From NCBI GenBank assembly GCA_905221605.1, contig CAJNDS010001669.1, forward strand, positions 180,001 through 244,000: a DNA stretch of 64,000 bases. Direction: 5' to 3'. The notes under the pieces were generated by a model, which saw nothing but the letters and a program-made list of their open reading frames with translations, made no database searches and had not been told where the DNA came from. Source of the stretch: Symbiodinium natans. Taxonomy: Eukaryota > Sar > Dinophyceae > Suessiales > Symbiodiniaceae. The position numbers and the translations under genes were made by a program. The first letter of the stretch is position 1. Each line of letters begins with the position of its first letter. Below are positions 28,600-41,231 of the stretch, one piece after another.

Positions 28600-31040
28600 A
28601 ACCCTGTACCCTAAACCCTAAACCCTAAACCCTAACCCTAAACCCTAAACCCTAAACCCTAACCCTGTAAAGCCCTTCTTGCCACTGGACTAAGGCCTAG
28701 CCCTATATATCCCTAAACCCTAAGCCCTCTTTTGAACCCAAAGTCTTACGCCAGCTGGCACCATAACAATTGCATGGACTCACGCCCTAAACCCTAAACC
28801 CTAAACCCTAAACCCTAAACCCTAAACCCTAAACCCTAAACCCTAGACACTACATAAACTGCGCATACAAGGAGCCATGAAGAGGCCCATGGACCGTGTA
28901 GGCGACGCTACCATCCGCGGCGGGTCATCATCCGACTTTCGCAATAGGAAAGGCTCCTGGAGAAGGCTGCATTGGGTTTAGGATTTAGGGTTTTAGGGTT
29001 CAGGATTTAGGGTTTAGGGTGTAGGGCTAGCGGGTAAATGGGTTCAGCGATGTAGGGATGTCCAAGGGGTGCGAGACTCAAGGAACGACAGCAGAACCAA
29101 ACGCCGTCAAAACGATCGTCGCAAATCTGCGCAGGTCTACTCTAAGTATGTTTAGGGTCTAATGTTTAGGGTTTAGGGAACTGTCGCCTTTTTTGCAACA
29201 AAAAACCAAAACTGGTCCATAGGGTTTACGGCCTCCGTCTCCAAGTGTGGGACAGCTTCAAATGGGCTGGCGTGAAAACCCTGTCGTGAACCCCATTGTC
29301 TGGTAGGAAACCTTATCGGCTTTTACAACTTAACCCTGAACCCTAAACCCTAAGAGGAAAGCCGCACATCCCCTACCACGTCTAGCCTTCCTTATTATGC
29401 CGACATCTGCACCTCATCGTTTGCTTTTTCCTTGTCGTTTCATAATGTGAAACGTTCATTCACTAAACCCTAAACGCTAAATCCCTAAACCCTTTTTCAA
29501 CGAGGGCTCTCTCACGTGCCTCGAGCCTCTCGCAACAGCACTGGTTTCAGACCGTATTGGTCCGGTTTGCAGTGGTGTGACATGAACTCCAAACCCCGAA
29601 ACCCTGAACCTACAGCCCTTTCTTAAAGTTCCACGGTTGCGCTATCTTTACCCACGCCCCAAGCGAGCTTGTGGAGGCCGAGTGGGGGTTCCCGAACAAT
29701 AGGGGTACCCTTTTTGGGTTTAGGTTTTTTTTTTTTGCTCAGGGGGTTCCCCTAAACCCTAAACCCTAAACCCTAAACCCTAAACCCTAAGATTCTATTC
29801 TGTTTGGGGCATGCACGGGGTACCCCCCCCCCCCCCCATCTCGGGAAATGTTCAAGGGAGCTTGTTGAGGCCGAGTTCTAAGGGGTTCTACCCTGGACTC
29901 TTAAGGTTGTACCCTTGGGTTTTGAGTGCCTTTTTTCAGGATTCTCAAGGGAATAATCTAGAGGAGTATATTAAGGGGAACCATTAGGGGTACATCCTTA
30001 GGGGTGCGAGTCTGAATCCCTTGACGAGTGGCATCATGGTGCTTCAGGAGATTCTCCATGCTTTGCAGCTGCTGGGACAACAGGGCCAATTGCCGAGCAT
30101 GGTCCTCTTGCCGGGTTTAGGGTTTCGGGTTTAGGCTCTACCCGGCTAGGGTTTAGGGTTTAGGGTTTAGGGTTTAGGGTTTAGGGTTTAGGGTTTAGGG
30201 TTTAGGGTTTAGGGTTTAGGGTTTAGGGTTTAGGGTTTAGGGTTTAGGGTTTAGGGTTTAGGGTTTAGGGTTTAGGGTTTAGGGTTTGGGCTTTAGGGCT
30301 TTAGGGCTTTAGGGCTTGAGTCTTGGGGTTTAGGGTTTCGGGAGAGCCCCAAGAGCCCTCAACTAAGGAAGCAGACCATAAGCAAGATTTTTAGAGAGCC
30401 CCATACCCCTTAATGGCGGAATATGCCCCTAAAGTATAGAGGGATCCTTCATATTTGGGATTTTCCACCCTTATACTAACAGTCCTTAACAGGGAGTAAA
30501 GTTCCCCCTATGATATAATCCGTATTTAGGACTTTTGTTTAAGGGGGAACATCCGAACTCAGTATGGTTTGAGGGAAATATTCCTTGATTGCGGGGTATG
30601 ACGGGCTCTTGAGGTCCCCTGATGGTTTGAGCTATATCCTTTAGCTAAACACTCGTGGGCTCTCTGAAAACCCCAAACCCTAAACCCGCAAACCCTAAAC
30701 CGTAAACCCCAAACCCCAAACCCAAGTCAAAGCCGGGAAGAGTGATCTCCGAGCAAAGGCCAAGCCAACGATCAGCCTACGAGTGCAGATGCTTCCGTGT
30801 ACCCTAAACCCTAAACCCTAAACCCTAAACCCTAAACCCTACCTGAAGGCTCTCATGTAGGTCCTTCTTGGGTTGCTTATAGGAGATTCTAGATTACGAC
30901 CCCCAAATAGGAACGCACGACAAAAGAGCCTCCCTCAACCCTAAACCCTAAACCCCTAAACCCTAAACCCCTCAAACCCTAAACCGCCCAAGCTGCGTCC
31001 TGCAGCTGTTTCTGGAGCTCAGGTGCCGCCATAGCCGGGA
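28600..31040. other. Repeat-dominated stretch without a supported gene
   Basis: CCCTAAA arrays at about 28612-28670 and 28785-28845, a long TTTAGGG array at 30148-30292, family B at 30459-30560, family C pieces near 30350-30420 and 30560-30670, and poly-C at 29823-29837. Small unique islands (28880-28980, 30040-30110, 30725-30790) are open in one or more frames but unsupported. Confidence 0.6.
30148..30292. repeat. TTTAGGG array, about 20 units
   Basis: Near-perfect array followed by CTTTAGGG octamer variants. Confidence 0.97.
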
Positions 31041-32603
31041 AAAGGATGCCAAGTCGAGGACAACGCTGCGGCAAAGCAATCTCCGAGAGCAACGCAGGGC
31101 TTCTGAGGGGGGGAAAGGGTGCAACACTGAAACGTCCAAGCTATTCATTCAGGAGATCGCTTCCCCCCCCCCCACCCCCCCTCCCCACCCACCCCCCCCC
31201 ACCCCCCACCCTGCTACCCCCCCCGAATCCCCCTAAGCCCTAAACCGTAAACTTCCCTAAATCCCTAAACCCTAAACTAAATCTCTAGATCCCTAACCTC
31301 GGAGTGTGAAGCCTGGGCCCTCCCACTTCCGCTTCTCTTTCTCAAGAAGAACCTGCTGGTAGTGCAAGAAGACCTGCCAGATTCCCCACATTGAAGGCAA
31401 AAGAAGGGTCTAGGGTTTAGGGTTTAGGGTTTAGGGTTAGGGCTTTCAAGGGGTTAAGACTCGTACCCCCAAGGATGTACCCCTACAGGTTTCCCTTCAT
31501 GCCCTTGCAATCCCTTAGAAAATCTGCAAACAGGGCCAAAACAACAAAAGACCATTTATCCCTGTGTTACCATTATAAGGAAGAATATGTGTTCACTTTT
31601 TTTTTTGGGGGGGGGCTCTTAGTTGATTAAGCAAATGGTAGTCTTAACATTTCCAAACTTTGCTGGTGCCATCCAACATCGCGTACCAAGTAGCGATGGG
31701 GTGATTTGATTTGTAAGCTTTTGTACTTTTTTTAGGCTTCCCTAAACCATTAGAAAGAAACTTTCATTGTATAGAGGCAGTTGGACGTGGTAAGGGAGCC
31801 AAGAAAACAGGAAGAATAACCGCACACTCCCTAAACCCCCTGGTTCTTCGTAGGGAATGACGGAATGAGGCCCCTACATAATTCCTTAAAGGGATTAGAT
31901 AGGGGGGGAAAAATGACACCAAACTCCCTAAACTGGTTCAGGAGTTCGGGGTTTAGCAGCCCGAAGCAACCCCAAAGCCCTCTACCACCCTGAGTCTGAA
32001 CATCCTGAAGCATTCGACCCACGACTCCGCAGGACGACGCTCCTAAACCCTAAACCCTAAACCCTGCAACACCCTTCAGAATCCTCAAGCAAGGAAGGCC
32101 AGCGAAGCCCAAGACCCCTACAGTGCGTCGGGCCCACCCTAAATCCCACGGCCTATATCCTCTTGAATACGGGGTTAAGGGTTTTTGGACTCAGGGTTTA
32201 GGGGTTTAGGGGTTTAGGGGTTTAGGGAGTTAGGGTTCAGGACTCTAGGGTTTAGGGTGCAGGGGTTGAGGATTCAGGATTAAGGATTGCGATCTTCACT
32301 CAACCCTAGACCCACGCCTGGTCCTGATGCAGGAACATGGGGCCCAGTAAGTGCGTCAACCACCGTGGTAGAGGAGCCTCGTGCTGGACCGCGTCTGCGG
32401 GATTTTGTAAAATATCAGGGAGGTTTTAGGGTTATGGGTTAAGGGTTAAGGGTTTAGAGGATACGGTGGCACGACAGCGATTCACGGCCATTTCCCTTGC
32501 AACTTCACAGTGGTCCTGAGCTGCTGAGACACGGGCGGCATACACGCCGAATCCAGCAGGCTTCTCGCCACTTAGTTGGCACGTGCACTCGACTACTTCG
32601 GTA

Positions 32604-32758
32604 TACTTGGAGGTTCATGGGACTTAATGACCACTTCTAACCGGGCTTATAACCCTACTTATAATAGAGATGACCCCTATGAGGCCCTTTAGGGGTATTA
32701 TAAGTGGGGTTAGAAGTACAGTTATAATTGGTTAGTAAGTACCATGAACCTCCAAGTA
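32604..32758. repeat. Family A element, full length (155 bp)
   Basis: Ends TACTTGGAGGTTCATGGGAC and GTACCATGAACCTCCAAGTA. Inner sequence is inverted (CTTATAACCCTACTTATAAT / ATTATAAGTGGGGTTAGAAG) around GGCCCTTTAGGGG. Non-coding. Confidence 0.9.
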
Positions 32759-33469
32759 CGCTCGCAGCTACAACGTTCCGGGCAAGTGAGGGGCTTCATC
32801 TCTCCGAACGGCTCCAATGTAGTTCCTTTTTGGGTTAGCTATAGGGGGTTCTAGTATACTGCCCCGAAAAGGTACTACATAGGAGCCTTTGGGTAAATGC
32901 CGTATAAACCCGAAACTCTGGTTTTGCATCCGCTGGCCGGGCATAAACCTACAAACCCTACCCTAAACCCCAAACCCCAAACCCCAAACCCAAACCCTAA
33001 ACCTTAAACCCTAAACCCCAAACCCTAAACCACAAACCCTAAACCACAAAGCGCAACGAATCACCATCACGACGAGACACTTCTTGCCGGAAATCATCAT
33101 CGTGGTTCCGACCAGCCTTGTCCACCCAGGCCTGGCATGTTGGGTTAGGGTTTAGGGTTTAGGGTTTAGGGTTTAGGGTTTAGGGTTTAGGGTTTGGGGT
33201 TTGGGGTTTGGGGTTTGGGGTTTAGGGTTTGGGGTTTATGGGGTTTGGGGTTTATGGGGTTTAGCTGGAACCTTGGTCTTCATGCTTCTTTGTAGAGTAT
33301 GATTGAATCAGGGACTCCACACCTAAGTCCCTCCCTTCCACTAACCCTAAACCCTGAACCCGAAACCCTAAACCCTAAGAACGAGTAAGTTTTGCCTCTG
33401 CCCCACCTACCCAGAGAGCCCAAGACCCCTCAATTAAGGAAAGGGGTTTAGGGTTTAGGGTTTGATGTA

Positions 33470-33552
33470 GCTTCTTGCAGACAGGCCGCTTCGTGGGGAC
33501 AAAGTTGATGATCAGGGTGAGGGAAGCATCAGTCTCTTCGTCGTAGGAAGTC
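33470..33552 (-). CDS. Candidate exon, unidentified
   Basis: Acceptor GTCGGTAG|G, then TSYDEETDASLTLIINFVPT and KRPVCKKLH. The alternating pattern looks like a beta strand followed by a basic segment. The 129-codon frame around it (33375-33764) includes translated repeats at both ends, so only the middle is proposed. Confidence 0.4.
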
Positions 33553-35532
33553 CTACCGACGTTTGCCAAGACTCCAATACTCCCAAAGGAGGGTTTAGGG
33601 ATTAGGGTTTTCATGAAATCTGTCCTTATTATTGTGAGAGAAGTGAGTGAACTTGTCAACAAAGTGAACACATGAACGCACGTACGAACACACGCCAAAA
33701 AAATGCTTTTCCCTTTTAATTTGCAGACAGGCGTAAAATATAGCCCTTTCATCACGCCTGTCACACACTATTCTCTCTCCCTGTCGCCCAACTCTCTATC
33801 TCCAGTTCTTGTTTCCCTCTCTCTCTCTCTCAGAGTTCCTTTTGTGTGACCGCCGGCGTTGACCGTGAATGAACTGGACTGAACGAAACCACCATTGACA
33901 ACCGCACCAACCATCTGACCTTTCAGGACGTGTCATCTTGTTCTTGGTTTTACCTCGCGGGCAAAGAGAGGAAAGAAAGAAGCCCGCGTATTCACTTCGT
34001 TCATGCACACAGAAAATTCGTGCATGCCCTTTGCAATTTACTTTTGCTTTACGTCTAGTATCTTATGAACGTACCCCCGCATCTTATCAATGATAGTGTT
34101 GTTCTCGCGGGAATATAATGGATGCGAAGAGAATACTGGAAAGGAGTGAAACCTTCTAGAGTGTATGGACCATGAACCCTAAACCCTAAACCTTAAACCC
34201 TAAACCTCTGCTACTATAACCCCACTAGAGCATATATGGACCAACAAAACAACCATTTAGGGTTCATTTTGTCCCCAAAGTTCAGAGTGTGCCTGCTCTT
34301 GGCTTCGTGGAAGGGTGCTGCTGTTTCCTGGTAGCCTGGGGTTTAGGGTTTAGAGCTTAGGGTTTAGGGCTTGGGGTTTAAGGGGATCTGCTTTTGCCTA
34401 CGAACACCGCTGGGGCAGACACCCGTACCCGAAGCAAAAAAAAACTGGCCCAGCCAGCCCTTGGCCCTTGATGGCTCGACCCCTAAACCCTAAACCCTAA
34501 ACCCTACACCCTACACCCTAAACCCTAAACCATTTGTGCTTCGCGGCGCACTCTGACTATTGCCCGACATGCCCTTCGTCAGGAGGACCTGACAGCCCAA
34601 AACTTCAAAACCTTTCACTGCGGAATCTTCCCCAAGCCACAGGGGTTTAGGTTTAGGGTTTAGGGTAGGGAATAGTCCTCGCTTCCTTAGCTAAAGAATA
34701 TTCCCCAAATTGTATGTTAAGGATCCATACTGCCATTCGAGGAATTTTCCTTATTTGAGTTGGGGACTAAATGAACCTTAAAACTACTGTTTGCTTGAGC
34801 TCCCCAAAAGAGTAAACAAAACAATCATCCCTACATTGCCCTTATAAAGAATCTGTTTGTTTTTGTTGGGGGGGGGTTCTTAAGCAACTACAAATAAAAG
34901 GGTTCATGGTTCATGTGCAGTACCTTGACAGGGAATATAGGCTGAATATAGTAGTCTGGGGTATGAGATCCCATCATGTTGTGGTCTTTTCAAGGAACCC
35001 CCCACTTACCTGAGAATTTTTGGGGACTTGGCCAGGCAGCAAGTCGCAGCCTAGGGTTTAGGGTTTAGGGTTTAGGGTTTAGGGATGTTTAGGGTTTAGG
35101 GTTGTGCAACGACCCCGAAATTCCCAAAGCCCGACTGTAACCCGGAGACACCCACTCCCCGCCTTCCCCTGAAAGAAGAACTGTTCCAGGGGAGGGGGGG
35201 GTGCTTATGGGGGTCATCTTACTTTGGGGTTATAAAGGGGATTATATTAACCCAAAAAGGTTAAAGGTTACCTACTCTACTACTAAGTCATAGAGGAACG
35301 ATAGCCCACAATACATATCCTAGAACTCCCTCAACACCTCAGGCCACCCGAAGCGAAGCTTTTCTCGGGTTGTCCGTCCCTCCCCGCAAGCTTTGTGGCA
35401 GTCACCAGGAGCGAAGACGGACACGGTGAGAGGCTGACAGAAGCATCGCGCTACGTCGACGCCCTGCGGTAGCTTCCCCCGCCTATAGGCACACCTCAAA
35501 GTCCGAAGAGCCTGCCATCAGACATCGTGACA

Positions 35533-36408
35533 TCACAGCTTGGGCGCTGCAGGCTCAAAGTAGACCATGTTCTGACGGCTCAGCGCCACGAGGTCGCCCG
35601 AGTCGTCGAAGACGCAGCCGTTCTGCTGGCTGTACCCGTTCGAGGCGGCGATGAGCTCGTAGTCGAGGTAGAAGAACTCGGAGCGCACCGTCTCGGGGGC
35701 CTTCACGAACTCGAAGGACCACGAAAGCGAGCTTGCAACCGTAGGCTGTTCGTAGTGCAGTATCATGATCGGTGGCGGCATGTCGGCGATGGCGAGGATC
35801 GTGGCTGCGGTGTTCGACGGATCCGATGCGACCGCGTCGCCGGTTTGGCCCGCCGCGCGGATCCAGAGGCGGGAGCGGCGGGTGCCGAAGGACTCTTTGG
35901 CGCCGGGTTGGCCCTCAAGGAAGCGGATGTCGAAATTTTGCAGGAATTTGGGACGGAGCGGGCTCGCCGTGTCCCACTGCCGCGTCGCGTCGTTGGGCGG
36001 CAGCTGCGGCTTGATGGACGTCTCCACCGAGCGCGTCTCGCGCGCGGCGCCGAAGCTCGCGACCACGTTGGTCGTGATGCTGTTGCCCTGCATGACCTTG
36101 GCCTCCATCGTCGTCACCGAGCGCCCCATGCGCAGCGGCGTCACTTCGCATGTCACATCACCCGCCGTCGTCGGCGCCACAAACGTCGTCAGGACGGACC
36201 GCAGGGGCAGCGACTCGCCCGCAGCCAGCGCAGCAGCCTTCACGGCGACCGCGGCGCTGATGCCGCCAAAGGTGGTGCGGCCTTGGCCCCACGCGGCGTC
36301 GATGTGGGCCGTGTAACCGATGGGCTGCAGGTCCTTCAAAGGGGCGACCGGGGAGCGGGGGGTGATCGTTGCGAGGACGTGCTCGACGGCGTTGCCAGAA
36401 GTAGCCAT
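35533..36408 (-). CDS. Acyl-CoA thioesterase-like protein (double hotdog), intronless
   Basis: I choose the ATG at 36408, giving 291 residues; codons upstream in the same frame include translated TTTAGGG and a CTC homopurine tract, so they are unlikely to be coding. The length suits the TesB-like/4HBT_3 thioesterase family. N-terminal hotdog: GYTAHIDAAWGQGRTTFGGI, then a long helix and PLRSVLTTFVAPTTAGDVTC, MGRSVTTMEAKVMQGN. C-terminal hotdog: DIRFLEGQ, SRLWIRAAG, ILAIADMPPPIMI and a closing LSWSFEFV, FFYLDYELIAASNGYSQQNG. Expected role: hydrolysis of acyl-CoA. It is much richer in GC (CGC, GCG and GTC codons) than its surroundings, has no introns and no repeats inside, and is bacterial in style, suggesting horizontal transfer or retroposition (inference). 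Confidence 0.8.
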   Translation of the reverse strand: MATSGNAVEHVLATITPRSPVAPLKDLQPIGYTAHIDAAWGQGRTTFGGISAAVAVKAAALAAGESLPLRSVLTTFVAPTTAGDVTCEVTPLRMGRSVTTMEAKVMQGNSITTNVVASFGAARETRSVETSIKPQLPPNDATRQWDTASPLRPKFLQNFDIRFLEGQPGAKESFGTRRSRLWIRAAGQTGDAVASDPSNTAATILAIADMPPPIMILHYEQPTVASSLSWSFEFVKAPETVRSEFFYLDYELIAASNGYSQQNGCVFDDSGDLVALSRQNMVYFEPAAPKL

Positions 36409-36711
36409 GTGTCTCTCGAGGGGTCTCCAAACCCCCAGGACGTGCCCCGTAAAGACCCTTTTCGCTACTGCTTGGAGTGGGCCAATCTCAACATGAAGAA
36501 AGACAGACACGGAGAAAGAAGCAGGGGCTTTAGGGTTTAATCGATCACACTCGGACAATCCAGGCGAGGAGTTCCACATCTCTGGATACTTTCGAAGTTT
36601 ACCAGCTCTTCGTTTCAACCAGGGAGGGGGGGGGGGTGATACTTGTACAGAACAACAATCAGTTGTACTCCGTTTAGGGTTTAGGGAGACCAAGAACATG
36701 AACAAATTCAA

Positions 36712-38400
36712 TACATACTCCAGACTTTCGAATGTTCGGGTTCCGATTCACAAGTCAAGGAAACTTCCCTAAATCATAGAGGGAATCTCTAGTTAAGGCA
36801 TATGGGATCCCCACAGAGATCCCAAAACCCCCCAATTCAGGAATATACCTTCCTTAAACTACAAAGGGACCCTTGGTACGATGTAAGGTGCATTCCTGAA
36901 TTGAGCTAGGTTGCCCAGTAACCTAGGATTAAAAAGGGGTGCCTTTTTTTGCTTAAAAGGGTCTATGAGGTAACCTAAACCCACGAAACAGGGAATAAGG
37001 GTACTACTGGGCATCCTAGTAAGCGGCCATGGTCGTACCTTGATCACCCAGAGAACCCTTAGTACCCCTGAAATAGGGAAAGGGGTTTCGGGTTTTGGTT
37101 TTTGGGGTCAGGAATATACCTTCAAAACCATAAGGGATCCTCATTCTGATTTAAGGTATACTCCTTGAGGAGCAGGGGTCTCTTTGGGCACGTCGTATTG
37201 ACCACGCTGCCCAAGTAGCTCCGAGCAGCAGATAGGATCAGCACCCAGAGAGCCCGATACCTCTCTAATGAAGTACTAGTGAAGGATGCTACCAGAACTC
37301 AGAATCAGAATCCCTAAGTCTTTCTAACGTGTCTGCAGTGTATTCCTGAATTAAGGGTGTCTGGGTCGTGCCCTAAACCCTAAACCCTAAACCCTAAAGC
37401 CTAAACCCTAAACCCCTGAGGCAGCAAAACGGGCTCCTAATGTGCATCTGGCAAGGTGGCTTGAAGTCCATGGTGCTGTCCTGGGTCCAAGTGCACCCTC
37501 TCTTGCTTAGCCACCCTAAACCCTAAACCCTAGCACCCATATTATCAGGGTTTAGGGTCTAGGGTTTAGGGTTTTGGGTTTAGGGGGCAAAGGGTAGCAC
37601 TGGGCTACCAAGTAGATAGCAATCTTCGAAGCCCAGCTTTGGAGGAAGAGAGTCTTAGCGCTGTGCCTGTCGATGAGGTTTAGGGTTTAGGGTTTAGGGT
37701 TTAGGGTTTAGGGTTTAGGGTTTAGGGTTTAGGGTTTAGGGTTTAGTGTGCTGCGCCCTAGGATTCTGGGACTCCGGCTGGAACGTCCTTCTTTCCAAGG
37801 TTCTTGATGACGTACCTGGACTTACTTGGAGGTTCGTGGTACTTGCTAGGTTTAGGGTTTAGGGTTCTTATAACAGTACTTATAACCATATTAGGGCACT
37901 TAAGGGGCTAACAAGTACAGTTATGAGTACAGTAGTTATGATTGGTTAGTAAGTGCCATGAACCTCCACGTAAGGAGAACGAGAGAGATATTTGGGAAAC
38001 AACCAGTAGCCAAGGGGGAGGGGCTGCTAGATAGGGTTTAGGGTTTAGGGTTTAGGGTTTAGGGTTTAGGGTTTAGGGTTTAGGGTTTAGCGTTTAGGGT
38101 TTAGGGTTTAGGGTTTAGGGTTTAAGAATCACCAGCTTGGCTATTTATGCAATCTAGTAGTAGGGACTCAATGGAAGCCCCAGCTGCGTGGGACTACACC
38201 TCGGCGGCTTACCTACTATTTGCTTGAGAAACACCTCTTTTTCTTCCTAAAAAGGCAAATACAGGGATGCTTGTTGGGATTTGTATCTGTGATTTTGTGG
38301 GGTGCTTAACCCTAAACCCTAAACCTAAACCCTAGCCCTAAACCCTATAAACCCTAAACCCTGAACTCTGAAGCAAAAAGTAGTTATCGGTTGCCGCTCA
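36712..38400. other. Repeat-dominated stretch
   Basis: Family C elements at about 36790-36900, 37055-37190 and 37240-37370 (pattern CCTTAA..AAGGAATATACCTTAA..TATAGGGATCC..TTAAGGxATxTTCC..GGGCTCTCTGGG), family D2 at 36906-37022, CCCTAAA at 37372-37415, TTTAGGG arrays at 37679-37747 and 38032-38124, family A at 37823-37972 with heptamers inserted at 37849-37868. No gene supported. Confidence 0.6.
37823..37972. repeat. Family A element with an internal telomere-heptamer insertion
   Basis: Family ends TACTTGGAGGTTCGTGG and GCCATGAACCTCCACGTA enclose the usual inner repeats, but between TACTTGCT and CTTATAAC lie AGGTTTAGGGTTTAGGGTT. Two and a half heptamers replace the normal arm sequence. Confidence 0.75.
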
Positions 38401-39235
38401 GTGCTGCTTCTCAGGCCCCAGCTTGAAGCCGCCCTTGTTGCTCGGCCTTTGCACTCTTCAAGGCCATCCGGCAGCAGGTTTAGGGTTTAGGGTTTCGGGT
38501 TTCGGATTTCGGGTTTCGGGTACGGCCGGGGGTCGTACCCCCTCCCTGGATGACCGACTGCAATTTCACACCAAGCAAGCTCATGAGCACATGCAGCAAA
38601 AGTGACTCTCTGCCTTGACAACTCTACAGAGGAAAAATGTGAAGCAAATGTAAAAATCACACGACTCAATGGTTTAGGAAAACCGGACAGTGCACAAAGA
38701 TTCTGCGGTCTGCGGTTTACACAAACACTTCGATAATGAAAGAACGGTTCCAACATGGCAAGCTCATGTCACGATTGATGGTAGCATCGACAGTTCGTGT
38801 GGAAAGGAATGTTGAATTTTGAAAACCAGAAAGCTTGAATGCAGAAACGACAACTATTGCCCCAACGATCTGGAGAGGCGCAAAATGTTCACAAAGCAAC
38901 TTACTACGCAGACTTACTCCAGCTACAAACTTCAACAAACACCAATTTTTCCTACCCCCGAGTGAAAGCCCTACACTGCCCTACAACTCTAAACCGTGTT
39001 GAAACCGGACTTGATGACAACCCCGAACCCTAAACCTTAAACCCTATACCCTCAACTTCCTAAACCCTAAACCCTAAACCCTAAACCCTAAACCCTAAAC
39101 CTTAAACCCTAAACCCTAAACCCAGTTCCTTCCTTCCTTTCCGGCCCTCGGCTTGCCCCATGGTTGGGCTAAGCGCAAGGGCGGCGCATTCTCGGCCGGC
39201 TCGCCCATTTCGCCCGGTTGTCAACGACTATGGAC

Positions 39236-39373
39236 CCTTAAACTACTATTTGCTTAAGAACCCACAACAAATAAAAAGCTAAGAATGCCTATATATTGCC
39301 CTTATAGGGAAGAGTATTTCTATTTGTTTTTTTTTTTTTTTTTGGGGGGGGTTCTTAAGCAACTGCTAGTAAA
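39236..39373. repeat. Family E element
   Basis: Ends ACTACTATTTGCTTAAGAAC and GTTCTTAAGCAACTGCTAGT, with inner ATTGCCCTTATAGGGAAGA and a poly-T/poly-G run just before the right end. Related copies: 34783-34888, 31545-31645, 9758-9850, 38216-38262 (left half) and 2288-2330 (right half). The T/G homopolymer near one end is a family hallmark. Confidence 0.8.
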
Positions 39374-40330
39374 CCCCACTAAACCCTAAACCCTAACCCA
39401 CTTGTCGAAACTCGGAACACCCTACAGCTCCTAACATCCGGAGTCTGCACCCTTACTTGGAGGGTCCTGGCAAGTAAGTAGATCCAACTTGGAGTTATAA
39501 GTACCCAGGGTTTAGGGTTTAGAGTCTTGGCTTACGTTTATGGTATCTGTACTTGGAGGCTCATGGGCAGTCCTTCCCCTTCCTAATCCTTGCGCCCCTC
39601 CCCTGTGGGACCTGCCCAAACCTTGGAGGAGCCGCAATCCGATCTGCGGGGATTGCTTGTCCCACAGAGACCATGCCCAAAGCCACGAAACAGGTGCCAA
39701 AACTAGGAGCCCCCCTGGGAGCCTCCTAAACTCATGACGTTCGTGGTGCTGCACGCTGTGACATAAGACTTGGCTTTCCTTCTTCTGCGATGTGCACGCT
39801 ACACCCCGGCGGCACGCGCAAGCGTCTACCACTACAAGTAGGGTGCTAAGTGCCCAAACAGGGTTATAAGTACCCGAAATGTTATCTTGGTAGCCCAGTA
39901 ACCATATTATGATAAGGGCACCCTTTTTTGGGTTGGTTTTTGTTACAAGGGAAACCATAAACAAAAAAACGGGGAAAGGGTACCACTGGGCTACCAAGTT
40001 ACAAGCAGCCCGAAAAAGGGTTTTCCGGGTTAACGTACTTTCCAAGCCCTGCGATCCCTCGAGCAGTGGAAACCCTTTTTTGATTTAGAAAGTCCAATTA
40101 CTTCGTATCCCCGAGAAGCCCTATAATCATCCCCATAACCCAGCTTACTCATCATACTTCCCAAGTTAGAAGGGCTTCTAAGTGTAAGGGTCTTTGAAGC
40201 CGATGTGAAGAATGCTTGAAGTTTCCTGGGTAATGACAAGTAGGGTTAGAAGTGCCGCAAGTAACTAGGGTGATAAGTCTGGCTACAATACTTGAATCTA
40301 CAGAAAACACCCACAAGATTCCAGGTTCTC

Positions 40331-40397
40331 CTTATTGGACGCTGGGAACCCCCACTTCCGCACAAAGTTGATCTTGAGTGGGCACGGATCCTCGTAC
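40331..40397 (-). CDS. Rieske oxygenase exon (after the iron site)
   Basis: Acceptor AGCAAG|G. The first base completes the Arg codon begun in the exon at 41164-41231, then YEDPCPLKINFVRKWGFPAS, NK, ending AATAAG|GA (GA donor in AG|G context). HH..SNR-YEDP.PL is the expected continuation after the catalytic histidines in PaO-like proteins. Further 3' exons were not identified. Confidence 0.65.
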
Positions 40398-41163
40398 CTT
40401 GCTTAGGGTTTAGGGTTTTTTCCCTCCTGCACGGCCGGGCGAAGGGTCTGGGGTCTGGGGTCTAGGGTTTAGGGTCTAGGGTGTAGGGTTTAGGGTTTTG
40501 GGTTTAGGGTTGATGAAGTTTCAGCTTGGAGGCTGGGGGGGGGCATCAGGGCTCTTGACGAGTGCTTGGAGTTCAGGGTTTGGGGTTTAGATGGTATTCA
40601 ACCCTAAACGCTTTTTGCAACTAAACTGTAGTCGTCTGCCATCAAAAAACACACATCTCTCAGCCACGGTCAAAACCCTTTACATCCCTAAGCCCTAAAC
40701 CCTATTCAATTGCAGCACCTAACCCTAGTTGACCGAAGCAGATGAAAAGGCTTCCCCTTTTGTGAACCTCGCCTCGCAGCCCTGGGATGCCGACACCCCA
40801 CTGGGAGGTTCAAGGGTTTAGGGCAGAATCAGTATGGGAACTATGATTATACCCCCATTTGAGGTACTTGTAACCCCACTTATAATGACCCGTGGACCTC
40901 CAAGTATACCCTAAAAACCCTAAACCCTGCACCCCAAACCCCAGGACTCTGCAAAACCCATGTTAGAACACTGCAAGGCTGGCAATACTTGGGGTCTATA
41001 GGTCTGTCGGAGCTCCTCCTGCCACGGTGTAGGGTTTAGGGTTTAAGGGTTAAGGGTTCAGGGTTTAGGGTTTAAGGGTTAAGGTTCAGGGTTTAGGGTT
41101 TAGGGTTTAAGGGTTAAGGGTTCAGGGTTCAGGGTTTAGGGTTTTTTACCCAATTTGATGTGC

Positions 41164-41231
41164 CTGTTCGAGACGATGTTGTGGTGCGCCACGGACACGT
41201 GTGCAGGGTCAGTAACGTTCTCGAAGGCCAC
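41164..41231 (-). CDS. Rieske oxygenase exon with the mononuclear iron site
   Basis: Acceptor GCTTGCAG|G, then VAFENVTDPAHVSVAHHNIV and SN, ending AACAG|GC (GC donor). D-P-A-H-x4-H is the two-His-one-carboxylate iron motif of Rieske oxygenases, with the ENVxDPAHVxxAHH context typical of the PaO family. 68 nt. The upstream exon ends in GYGWE-like RDVPYGWE in phase 0. Confidence 0.85.

Noticed and set aside
35527-36540. 337-codon plus-strand frame opposite the thioesterase
   Set aside because: An antisense shadow caused by the high GC content and third-position bias of the thioesterase gene; it is Arg/His-rich without a domain.
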